Source: Ruminococcaceae bacterium UBA3710
GTDB lineage: Bacteria; Bacillota; Clostridia; Oscillospirales; Acutalibacteraceae
NCBI GenBank assembly: GCA_002371985.1
Contig: DFHZ01000024.1
Coordinates: 1 to 6,161 of the forward strand
DNA length: 6,161 bases
Direction: 5' to 3'
The notes beneath the pieces are model-generated. The model made no database searches. It was given only the letters and a program-made list of their open reading frames with translations, and had not been told where the DNA came from. Shown here piece after piece: positions 1-5,341 of this stretch. A program made the translations under genes and the position numbers. Numbering within the stretch: the first letter of the stretch is position 1; every line of letters begins with the position of its first letter.

Positions 1-921
1 CTTGTCGGGAGTGATATTTTTCACTTTGTCGTAAAGTTTAAGCGCGGCAAGTGTCCCTACGGCGCACTGAATTCCATGAAGTTCTACAGGTGTTCCGAAA
101 CTCACGCCTCGCATATCCCATATATGCGATAAATAATGCTCAATTCCCGAGGCGGGACGGGAAACTCCGGCAAATTTCATTGCCGCACCGCAAAGTATCA
201 GTCCCTCAAAAACCGCCTCAACAGACTCTTCATCACGAAGGAGCAAACCGTCCGCATTGTCGACGCATTTTTTAAGGGAATCTCTTACAAGACCCGCTAT
301 ACTCTCGCAATAGTATTCGCCGTTTATAAGATTTGATATTCGCCATTCGCAAATTGAAATATATTTTGCGAGCATATCGCCAAGTCCCGAAATCATTAGT
401 TTCAAAGGCGCATTTTTGAGCACATCAATATCGCCTATAATCACATCGGCACATTTACTGTTTAAAGATATTTTTAAGCCTTGCATTGTAACAGAAGATG
501 TTGCAGAGGCATATCCGTCCATAGAAGGTGCCGTTCCGACAATTATGTATCTTTTACCCGACTTCGCCGCCACAATTTTACATATATCATTGATAACACC
601 TGAACCGACACCGATAACGCAATCTACATCGGGGTCAAAATTCATAAATGCAAGACCGATATTGCTCTCATCAGGTTCGAGGTTTTCAGACAAAAAAACA
701 TAACTTTGAATATTAATACCGCTCTTTTTAAGAACTTCGACTACCCTTTCGCCTGCCGCTCTATAAGTGTTGATGTCCGCAAATACAAAAGCGGAGGAAA
801 TATCAAATTCTTTAAGTGTTTCAGGCAATTTTTCTATTGCTCTTTTTTGAATTATAACCTTAGAATTGAAAGTATGCTCTTTTCCGCACGGACATTTTTT
901 ACTGCTTAGATTTCCAAACAT
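1..921 (-). CDS. sn-glycerol-1-phosphate dehydrogenase-like (AraM/EgsA family), partial at 3' end
   Basis: An uninterrupted frame of 307 codons starts at ATG 921 and runs off the left edge; family members are near 400 residues, so about a quarter is missing. A Shine-Dalgarno AGGGGAG (929-935) lies seven bases upstream. Visible are an N-terminal CPCGKEH motif (residues 10-16), the nucleotide-binding loop GVGSG (104-108), GTAPSMDGYAS (129-139), SGLGD (178-182), SGIEH (258-262) and LHG (281-283). By family comparison D182, H262 and H282 are the likely metal ligands. Characterised members reversibly reduce dihydroxyacetone phosphate to sn-glycerol-1-phosphate in the cytoplasm with Ni or Zn; Bacillus AraM does this. 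In this sugar locus it may instead oxidise another polyol phosphate. The family call is firm and the substrate is inferred. It is transcribed away from regulator 1 and probably controlled by it. Confidence 0.87.
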   Translation of the reverse strand, partial: MFGNLSSKKCPCGKEHTFNSKVIIQKRAIEKLPETLKEFDISSAFVFADINTYRAAGERVVEVLKKSGINIQSYVFLSENLEPDESNIGLAFMNFDPDVDCVIGVGSGVINDICKIVAAKSGKRYIIVGTAPSMDGYASATSSVTMQGLKISLNSKCADVIIGDIDVLKNAPLKLMISGLGDMLAKYISICEWRISNLINGEYYCESIAGLVRDSLKKCVDNADGLLLRDEESVEAVFEGLILCGAAMKFAGVSRPASGIEHYLSHIWDMRGVSFGTPVELHGIQCAVGTLAALKLYDKVKNITPDK

Positions 922-959
922 TACTTCACTCCCCTGTTTAACAGACTAATTACATATTA

Positions 960-988
960 ATTTTAATTCATCACCAATAAATAATCAA
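960..988 (-). promoter_or_regulatory. Predicted sigma-A promoter of the AraM-like dehydrogenase gene
   Basis: Read on the minus strand, a -35 box TTGATT (983-988) is followed after exactly 17 bases by a -10 box TAAAAT (960-965), five of six to consensus. Transcription would begin near 953, leaving a leader of about 30 bases before the ATG at 921. The -35 box overlaps an ATAATCA repeat (981-987), so a repressor bound there would block it. The boxes are seen; the activity is inferred. Confidence 0.6.
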
Positions 989-1062
989 TAGTTAATAAAA
1001 ATATTGACAAAATAATCATTATTTGATTATAATTATGATAAATATGATTGTTTTTTGATTAT
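981..1062. promoter_or_regulatory. Operator candidate: four ATAATCA/TGATTAT half-sites between divergent genes
   Basis: The central element is a perfect inverted repeat, ATAATCA (1012-1018), five bases, TGATTAT (1024-1030). It fills the spacer of the regulator 1 promoter and runs into its -10 box. Outer copies lie at 981-987 (ATAATCA, over the -35 of the opposing promoter) and 1056-1062 (TGATTAT, in the regulator's leader), each 31-32 bp from its inner neighbour, about three helical turns. A near copy, TGATTGT, is at 1045-1051. Position and symmetry fit autoregulation by regulator 1 and control of the divergent gene, possibly by looping. The background is AT-rich, so single copies mean little; the spacing and placement carry the argument. 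Confidence 0.55.
1004..1033 (+). promoter_or_regulatory. Consensus sigma-A promoter of regulator 1
   Basis: A perfect TTGACA (1004-1009) and a perfect TATAAT (1028-1033) are separated by 18 bases. The start of transcription would fall near 1040, giving a leader of about 35 bases. An inverted repeat occupies the spacer and part of the -10 box, so such a strong promoter is probably held down by its own product. Confidence 0.78.
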
Positions 1063-1065
1063 TGT

Positions 1066-1071
1066 GGGTGA
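1066..1071 (+). promoter_or_regulatory. Ribosome binding site that selects ATG 1076
   Basis: GGGTGA at 1066-1071 matches the GGTGA part of the extended Shine-Dalgarno sequence and lies just before ATG 1076. An in-frame TTG at 1055 would add seven residues but has only a run of T in front of it and lies inside the operator region. The ATG also aligns with the start of the paralogous regulator at 3658. Confidence 0.65.
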
Positions 1072-1075
1072 AATT

Positions 1076-1777
1076 ATGTCAGTATTCAGTCGGGAAAACC
1101 AATATATAAATCTTCTGGCACAACAGCCTCTTACCGTAAAGGAACTTGCTGAAAAACTCTTTATATCTGAGCCGACGGTAAGGCGAGATATAAATATTCT
1201 TAAAGAAAGAGAATTATTGACCTGCAACAAGGGAGTTGTGGCACTCAAAACCAATTCTCCGGATAAACGAATACCGCTATTCATAAGAAATTTGGAACAA
1301 AATGAAGCAAAAGGAATTATTGCAAAAAAAGCATTAACTCATATAAAAGACGGGTATGTAATAATGCTTGATGCCTCTACCACTGCTTTTCATTTATTAC
1401 CACATCTTGTAGAGTTCAAAAAAATACTTGTAATAACCAACGGTGCCAAAACAGCACTGGAAGCCACTTCAATGGGAATGAGAACCATCTGCACGGGTGG
1501 CGAAATGACATCAGAGTCTTTTTCATTTGTGGGTTCTGACGCAGAATTGGTTTTAAGCAGATATAATGCCGATATTGCCTTTTTTTCAAGCAGAGGAGTT
1601 AATGAGAGTATTGCCAGCGACAATTCTATATTGGAGAATAATATAAGAAAAGTTATGATAAAGAATTCAAGGGAAAGTTATCTTCTGTGCGATAACAGTA
1701 AATTCGGGAAAGTATATCTTAATACTCTTTGCCGAATAGAAGATATTACCGGTGTTATTTCGGAAAATGAAGATTAG
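1076..1777 (+). CDS. DeoR-family sugar-phosphate-responsive transcriptional repressor (regulator 1)
   Basis: The 233-residue product has the usual length and two-domain plan of the family. Residues about 4-56 form the N-terminal winged helix-turn-helix, with the SEPTVRRD recognition helix at 31-38. Residues about 75-230 form the C-terminal effector domain of the phosphosugar-binding fold, with LDASTT (98-103), TNG (121-123), TGG (140-142), FVGS (151-154), FFSSRG (169-174) and CDNSKF (205-210). Such proteins usually repress sugar catabolic operons until a phosphorylated sugar binds. The wing is unusual: the family HGG motif is replaced by NKG (51-53), so DNA contacts may differ. It is closely related, almost without gaps, to the regulator at 3658. 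It is divergent from the AraM-like gene and probably controls both through the half-sites at 981-1062. The effector is unknown. Confidence 0.92.
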   Translation: MSVFSRENQYINLLAQQPLTVKELAEKLFISEPTVRRDINILKERELLTCNKGVVALKTNSPDKRIPLFIRNLEQNEAKGIIAKKALTHIKDGYVIMLDASTTAFHLLPHLVEFKKILVITNGAKTALEATSMGMRTICTGGEMTSESFSFVGSDAELVLSRYNADIAFFSSRGVNESIASDNSILENNIRKVMIKNSRESYLLCDNSKFGKVYLNTLCRIEDITGVISENED

Positions 1778-1781
1778 AGTA

Positions 1782-1815
1782 TTATCCCCGGACAGTATAA
1801 ACTGTCCGGGGATAA
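1782..1815. terminator. Hairpin between convergent genes, probable bidirectional terminator
   Basis: A perfect 15-bp stem (1782-1796 with 1801-1815) with a GC-rich core CCCCGGACAGT and a four-base loop lies five bases after the stop of regulator 1 and about 20 bases after the end of the epimerase gene on the other strand. Neither side has a solid T-run; the plus side reads ATCTTTAAAT. It may be a weak intrinsic terminator, or an end-stabilising hairpin left by a factor-dependent stop. Confidence 0.6.
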
Positions 1816-1836
1816 ATCTTTAAATATTAAAAGTTT

Positions 1837-2499
1837 TTAAATTAACCGCCTTAATTTGCTGATGTTTTCGGATAAAGTGCCATCCTTTGCAAATACACTC
1901 GAAGTTCCGGCAACAAAGATATTTGCTCCTGCTTCGCTCATTAGAACAGCATTTTCAAAACTCACATTACCGTCACACTCAATTTCGACATTTTCGTATC
2001 CGCTTTCATCAAGATATTTTCTTAAATCGGCGATTTTTTTGATGGTTGATTTAACAAGTTTTTGACCTGCGAATCCGGGATTTACGGTCATAACAAGCAC
2101 CGCATCTATATCATCGAGAACGCTCTCGAGAAGGCAGATCGGTGTACCGGGGTTAATAGCAACCATTGCTTTTCCCCCTCTTTGTTTTATTGCGGACAAT
2201 ACCTTTTGCAAATGGCAGGTTGACTCAATATGAACAGAAACATAGTCTCCTTCGCCAAACGCGAACCATTCGAGAACATTCTCCGGTTTTTCTACCATTA
2301 AATGAATATCAATAGGTATGTTTGTTGTCGATTTAAGTGTTTTTACAAAGTCGGTACCGAGTGTATAATTACCTACAAAATGACCGTCCATTATATCCAC
2401 ATGCAGATATTCGATGCCAAGCCTTTCAAACTCATTTATTGTTTCTTTAAGATTTAGGAAATCCACGCACATAATAGAAGGTGAAATCTTTTTATCCAT
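1837..2499 (-). CDS. Ribulose-phosphate 3-epimerase family protein (Rpe/AlsE-like)
   Basis: The 220-residue product is a full-length single TIM barrel. It carries SPS (6-8), HVDIMDGHF (33-41), DIHLMV (64-69), NPGT (116-119), MTVNPGFAGQ (137-146), ECDGN (174-178) and VAGTS (196-200). H33, D35, H66 and D176 fit the family's metal ligands and catalytic acids. Rpe interconverts ribulose-5-phosphate and xylulose-5-phosphate. The wording SPSIMCVD, MTVNPGFAGQ and VAGTS is closer, from memory, to E. coli AlsE (allulose-6-phosphate to fructose-6-phosphate) than to housekeeping Rpe, so a catabolic ketose-phosphate substrate is likely. GGAGAG (2507-2512) lies seven bases before the ATG. The gene starts 21 bases after the dehydrogenase stop, so the two form an operon driven from about 3541. 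Confidence 0.9.
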   Translation of the reverse strand: MDKKISPSIMCVDFLNLKETINEFERLGIEYLHVDIMDGHFVGNYTLGTDFVKTLKSTTNIPIDIHLMVEKPENVLEWFAFGEGDYVSVHIESTCHLQKVLSAIKQRGGKAMVAINPGTPICLLESVLDDIDAVLVMTVNPGFAGQKLVKSTIKKIADLRKYLDESGYENVEIECDGNVSFENAVLMSEAGANIFVAGTSSVFAKDGTLSENISKLRRLI

Positions 2500-2520
2500 A
2501 ATTCTACTCTCCGAAATAAG

Positions 2521-3513
2521 TTAATCTCTGTTCATCACAAGCATGACCTTATTATAAAATTCTTTGCGTTCTCTCATCATATTAAATGCTTTATTACATT
2601 CACTTAAAGGATATCTGTGAGTAATAAGCGGTTTAACATCAATCAAACCTTCGGATATTGCCTTAATGCTCGCTTTCCAGTCATTGTTTTTTTCTGCGTA
2701 CGATGAATTCCAAGTTCCTAAAACAGTGAGTTCTTTGCGCAAAATATGCCAATATGTGTTCTGTGCCAAGAGTACCTCTCCTGCCGGGTTACCCATAAGC
2801 ACCACTTTACCAAAAGGCTTTACGGCTTTAAGACATTTTTCAATAGCACCGCTATGCCCTGTTCCTTCAATAACACAATCTATTATTACATCATCGCTAT
2901 ATTCTTTAAAGCCCATTGTTTTTGCAAATTCTATTTTTCGCTCATCAATATCAAAGTAATAAATATCCTTTGCTCCTTCTGATTTTGCCCACTGTCCGGC
3001 AATTATTCCAATAGGACCCGCACCGGAAATAAGAATATTATCTCCCTTGCTGATATTGAGTTTTTTAACAGCATGTCGGCCTACCGAAACAGGCTCACAC
3101 ATAGCCCCCTCATCGTAACTTATATTATCCGGAAGTAAAACCAGATTCCAGCGCTTAACCGCAATATATTCCGCCATTCCGCCGTCCCTACGGGAACCGT
3201 AATAATCGTAATCTATACAGGCGGCATAGTTTTCATTTTTGCAGGAAGTGCATTTAAAGCAAGGTAAAAGCGGAAATACTGCAACTCTCTTTCCCGTAAA
3301 CTCGCCTGTTTTATCTTCAACAACAATTCCGGAAAATTCGTGACCTATAACAGTCGGGAAATGATATGTACCTTTTATAAAAACCCTCGGTATATCACTT
3401 CCGCAAATACCGCAACTTTTTATTTCCACCAAAACTTCATCATCAAGGCATTTCGGTTTATTTATTTCTTCATATCGTAAATCATTAACTGCATGTAGAT
3501 TTGCAACTTTCAC
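2521..3513 (-). CDS. Zinc-dependent medium-chain polyol-phosphate dehydrogenase (galactitol-1-phosphate 5-dehydrogenase-like)
   Basis: The 330-residue product has an N-terminal GroES-like catalytic domain and a Rossmann domain. Catalytic zinc ligands are expected at C37 (in CGICGSD, 34-40), H58-E59 (GHE, 57-59) and E140. Four structural-zinc cysteines are present at C85, C88, C91 and C99. The NAD loop is GAGPIG (164-169), and D188 at the end of the next strand favours NAD over NADP. The stretches around SDIPR (39-43), PLLPCF (81-86), GSRRDGG (106-112) and ILRKELTV (257-264) closely resemble E. coli GatD, which oxidises galactitol-1-phosphate to tagatose-6-phosphate. The polyol substrate here is inferred; sorbitol- or pentitol-phosphate is possible. 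The start is GTG 3513. It is first gene of an operon with the epimerase and is divergent from regulator 2. Confidence 0.88.
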   Translation of the reverse strand: MKVANLHAVNDLRYEEINKPKCLDDEVLVEIKSCGICGSDIPRVFIKGTYHFPTVIGHEFSGIVVEDKTGEFTGKRVAVFPLLPCFKCTSCKNENYAACIDYDYYGSRRDGGMAEYIAVKRWNLVLLPDNISYDEGAMCEPVSVGRHAVKKLNISKGDNILISGAGPIGIIAGQWAKSEGAKDIYYFDIDERKIEFAKTMGFKEYSDDVIIDCVIEGTGHSGAIEKCLKAVKPFGKVVLMGNPAGEVLLAQNTYWHILRKELTVLGTWNSSYAEKNNDWKASIKAISEGLIDVKPLITHRYPLSECNKAFNMMRERKEFYNKVMLVMNRD

Positions 3514-3517
3514 ACAA

Positions 3518-3524
3518 TCACCCT
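3518..3524 (-). promoter_or_regulatory. Ribosome binding site supporting the GTG start at 3513
   Basis: AGGGTGA on the minus strand lies four bases before GTG 3513 and resembles the site used by regulator 1. No in-frame ATG lies nearby that would keep the expected N-terminal strand, which reads MKVANL as in related dehydrogenases. Confidence 0.6.
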
Positions 3525-3547
3525 TTACAACCTGTAATTTTTATGTT

Positions 3548-3576
3548 ATTATAAGCAAAACGAAAGCAAAAATCAA
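3548..3576 (-). promoter_or_regulatory. Sigma-A promoter of the dehydrogenase-epimerase operon
   Basis: On the minus strand, TTGATT (3571-3576) and a perfect TATAAT (3548-3553) are separated by 17 bases. Transcription would start near 3541, giving a leader of about 27 bases. The spacer contains one AAACGAAA repeat (3558-3565, plus-strand reading), a classic place for a repressor to exclude RNA polymerase. Confidence 0.75.
3558..3565. promoter_or_regulatory. Operator candidate AAACGAAA inside the dehydrogenase promoter spacer
   Basis: This 8-mer recurs twice at 3630-3647 in front of regulator 2. Here it is embedded in AAGCAAAA copies at 3554-3561 and 3564-3571, with roughly helical spacing. 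Several DeoR-family repressors such as AgaR and GlpR are known to bind tandem TTTCGTTT-like repeats, the complement of this motif. Regulator 2 is the obvious candidate ligand. The repeat is seen; the binding is inferred. Confidence 0.5.
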
Positions 3577-3590
3577 TTTGTGTCGCAAAT
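3576..3590. promoter_or_regulatory. Palindrome between the two divergent -35 boxes
   Basis: ATTTGTGTCGCAAAT reads ATTTG, five bases, CAAAT, with one mismatch inside a 7-bp arm reading. A third arm, CACAAAT, is at 3604-3610. The palindrome sits exactly between the -35 boxes of the minus promoter (3571-3576) and the proposed plus promoter (3592-3597). It does not match the AAACGAAA repeat or the usual catabolite-response element, so it may be the site of another regulator. Confidence 0.35.
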
Positions 3591-3591
3591 A

Positions 3592-3621
3592 TTGATAAAC
3601 AATCACAAATAGTGTTCAAAT
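3592..3621 (+). promoter_or_regulatory. Weak predicted promoter of regulator 2
   Basis: TTGATA (3592-3597, five of six) and TCAAAT (3616-3621, four of six) lie 18 bases apart. A start near 3628 would place the paired AAACGAAA repeats immediately downstream. TATAAA at 3627-3632 is a better -10 by itself, but has no recognisable -35 at a proper distance. Confidence 0.35.
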
Positions 3622-3629
3622 CAGAATAT

Positions 3630-3647
3630 AAACGAAAACAAACGAAA
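3630..3647. promoter_or_regulatory. Tandem AAACGAAA operator candidate before regulator 2
   Basis: Two AAACGAAA copies (3630-3637 and 3640-3647) are spaced exactly 10 bp, one helical turn, so they face the same side of the DNA. The second runs into the Shine-Dalgarno AAAGGG (3645-3650). A repressor bound here would block early transcription of its own gene. The arrangement resembles the tandem TTTCG-type operators described for AgaR and GlpR. Confidence 0.55.
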
Positions 3648-3657
3648 GGGTATTATT

Positions 3658-4362
3658 ATGTATAATATCGAGCGACAAAATGAAATAATAAATATTTTAG
3701 TAGAAAAAAAGAGTATCAGCGTAAATAAACTTGCAAAAATGCTTTATGTAAGTGCTCCAACGGTGCGAAGAGATTTATCAGAACTTGAACAGCAAGGTAA
3801 AGTTTTAAGAACACACGGGGGCGTGATTCTGCGGATGACAGCAGAAAGCGAAATACCACTTATGTTCCGTGAAGATCAAAATGCTATTGCAAAGCAAATT
3901 ATAGCCAATAAGGCGTCACAAATGGTACAAAACGGCAATGTGATTTTTCTTGACGCCTCTTCCACTGCGGCACATATTATACCGTTCCTTAAAAAGTTCA
4001 GTGACATCGTTGTTATTACCAATAGCCCGAAAACATCAATGAAACTCGGTGAGAATAATATTAAGAATTATTGTACCGGAGGTCTGCTACTTATGCATTC
4101 GATTGCTTTTGTAGGCAGCGAAACGGAAAAATTTATCTCGAACATAAATGCAGATTTGTTGTTCTTTTCAAGTAGAGGTTATATGTCGGGCGGTTTTATT
4201 ACTGATTCTTCGGTGGAAGAAGCGGCTATAAAGAAAGCCATGATAAGAAATTCAGAAAAATCATTTTATCTTTGCGACAGTAGCAAGAAAAACAAAAAGT
4301 ATCTTTACAACATTTGCAGTACCGAAGATGTTACGGGAATCATAAATGAATTTGATACTTAA
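3658..4362 (+). CDS. DeoR-family sugar-phosphate-responsive transcriptional repressor (regulator 2)
   Basis: The 234-residue product has the family length. The winged helix-turn-helix spans residues about 5-57, with recognition helix SAPTVRRD (32-39) and the canonical wing THGG (52-55). The effector domain carries LDASST (98-103), TN (121-122), TGG (140-142), FVGS (151-154), FFSSRG (169-174) and CDSSK (206-210). It aligns with regulator 1 with almost no gaps, so the two are paralogues. Shine-Dalgarno AAAGGG (3645-3650) is seven bases before the ATG. The gene is divergent from the dehydrogenase-epimerase operon and convergent with the kinase-aldolase operon. It most likely represses itself and the dehydrogenase operon through AAACGAAA repeats until a phosphorylated intermediate binds. 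Which intermediate is not readable from sequence. Confidence 0.93.
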   Translation: MYNIERQNEIINILVEKKSISVNKLAKMLYVSAPTVRRDLSELEQQGKVLRTHGGVILRMTAESEIPLMFREDQNAIAKQIIANKASQMVQNGNVIFLDASSTAAHIIPFLKKFSDIVVITNSPKTSMKLGENNIKNYCTGGLLLMHSIAFVGSETEKFISNINADLLFFSSRGYMSGGFITDSSVEEAAIKKAMIRNSEKSFYLCDSSKKNKKYLYNICSTEDVTGIINEFDT

Positions 4363-4372
4363 TTATGCAAAC

Positions 4373-4424
4373 ATAAAAATTTCGGGATATATTCCTTTTG
4401 GATATATCCCGAAATTTTTATTTT
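4373..4424. terminator. Strong bidirectional intrinsic terminator
   Basis: A 20-bp perfect stem (4373-4392 with 4402-4421) has a GC core CGGG/CCCG, extends by CC/GG after one bulged T, and closes on a TTTT loop. The plus strand ends in TTTTTATTTT; the minus strand ends in a matching T-run because the left arm begins with ATAAAAAT. It lies 10 bases after the stop of regulator 2 and about 80 bases beyond the aldolase stop, so it can serve both. The DNA between it and 4505 holds only a weak 5-bp hairpin (4465-4479 region). Confidence 0.88.
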
Positions 4425-4504
4425 ATCTTTAATAAGTTATTCATAATATTATATTGTAGGTTTTGACTTACTGTCGGTAAGCCGTATTTCATGAAAGCAG
4501 AAAC

Positions 4505-5341
4505 TTATGCCTTATTTTCCGAACCGAAAAGTCGCATTTTTGTTTTAACTGCTTCTTTTATGGCGGTTACCTTCATATTTCGCATTTCAAGGTAGCCCTT
4601 ATTCTCTGCTATCGCTTGTTTTACAGCATTTTCTCCGGCTACGCAAAGGTCGGTAAAAATATTCACCTTAGCAATGCCCTCTTTTATTGTGTTTCTGAAA
4701 TCATCGTCAGAAAGTCCTGAACCACCGTGAAGAACCAACGGCGTATCAACATTTGCCCTTATTTCTTTAAGCCTTTCTATATCAAGGCATGGCTTTGCCT
4801 TATAGGCACCGTGCGCCGTTCCTATTGCTATCGCAAGAGCATCAACACCGGTAGCATCAAGAAAATCTTTTGCTTCTTTAACCGTTGTGTAGCGGTCGGA
4901 TGTGGCATTATCACAGGTAGCCGCTTCGCCCACATGACCTATCTCACCTTCAACGGTAGCACCCATAGCATGTGCTATCCTGACAACCTCTCTCGTTTCC
5001 GCCATATTCATATTGCTATCTCCGGCAGATCCGTCAAACATAATGCTGGAAAATCCAAGTTTAAGAGCCTCCATACAACGCTCAAATGTGAGACCGTGGT
5101 CATAATGAACCACTACGGGGATACTCGCTCTTTTAGCAGCTGCTATTATTGAGGGGGCGATGAGTTTTAACTCACCGTAGGGCAAAAGCACCTCGGCAGT
5201 TCCGAGAATTACAGGTGAATTCAGTTCTTCGGCAGCAGAAATTACTGCCTCTAACATATCTGTATCAGTAGTATTAAACAACCCTACGGCATAATGTTCT
5301 TTTTGTGCCTTTTTAAGCACTTCATTTAGATTTACAAGCAT
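4505..5341 (-). CDS. Class II ketose-bisphosphate aldolase (GatY/KbaY/Fba-like)
   Basis: The 278-residue TIM-barrel enzyme has the usual length for the tagatose-type class II aldolases. HYDHG (79-83) supplies the catalytic acid D81 and zinc ligand H82; GTAHG (174-178) supplies H177 and LHGGSG (204-209) supplies H205, the other zinc ligands. E133 is the conserved glutamate of the family E-x-G motif. K181, S208 and the NIFTD motif (227-231) fit phosphate binding. It would cleave a ketose-1,6-bisphosphate, or a shorter ketose-1-phosphate, to dihydroxyacetone phosphate and an aldehyde in the cytoplasm. EGEIGHVGEA (131-140) departs from the usual EAELG-x-LGG wording, so the substrate need not be fructose or tagatose bisphosphate. 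Shine-Dalgarno AAAGGAA (5348-5354) lies in the end of the kinase gene; the reading frames overlap by 10 bases, implying translational coupling. Confidence 0.92.
   Translation of the reverse strand: MLVNLNEVLKKAQKEHYAVGLFNTTDTDMLEAVISAAEELNSPVILGTAEVLLPYGELKLIAPSIIAAAKRASIPVVVHYDHGLTFERCMEALKLGFSSIMFDGSAGDSNMNMAETREVVRIAHAMGATVEGEIGHVGEAATCDNATSDRYTTVKEAKDFLDATGVDALAIAIGTAHGAYKAKPCLDIERLKEIRANVDTPLVLHGGSGLSDDDFRNTIKEGIAKVNIFTDLCVAGENAVKQAIAENKGYLEMRNMKVTAIKEAVKTKMRLFGSENKA

Noticed and set aside
416..703. Plus-strand open frame inside the first gene
   Set aside because: It is antisense to a well-conserved dehydrogenase with intact motifs, and its product has no recognisable features.
922..1075. 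Riboswitch in the long intergenic region
   Set aside because: The predicted leaders on both sides are only about 30-35 bases, too short for a known riboswitch; the space is filled by promoters and operator repeats.
1055..1078. Upstream TTG start for regulator 1
   Set aside because: It has no ribosome binding site, lies in the operator region, and adds seven residues absent from the paralogue; ATG 1076 has GGGTGA in front of it.
3514..3605. ACAATCA copies at 3514-3520 and 3599-3605 as extra regulator 1 sites
   Set aside because: They differ from ATAATCA at one base, are not paired or spaced like the array at 981-1062, and are easily expected by chance in AT-rich DNA.
4425..4504. Small RNA or second terminator beyond the aldolase
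   Set aside because: Only a 5-bp stem CTTAC/GTAAG is present, without promoter or T-run; the strong terminator at 4373-4424 is enough.
4727..5152. 141-codon plus-strand open frame
   Set aside because: It lies opposite the catalytic core of the aldolase; its cysteine- and arginine-rich product looks like a mirror of the real gene.
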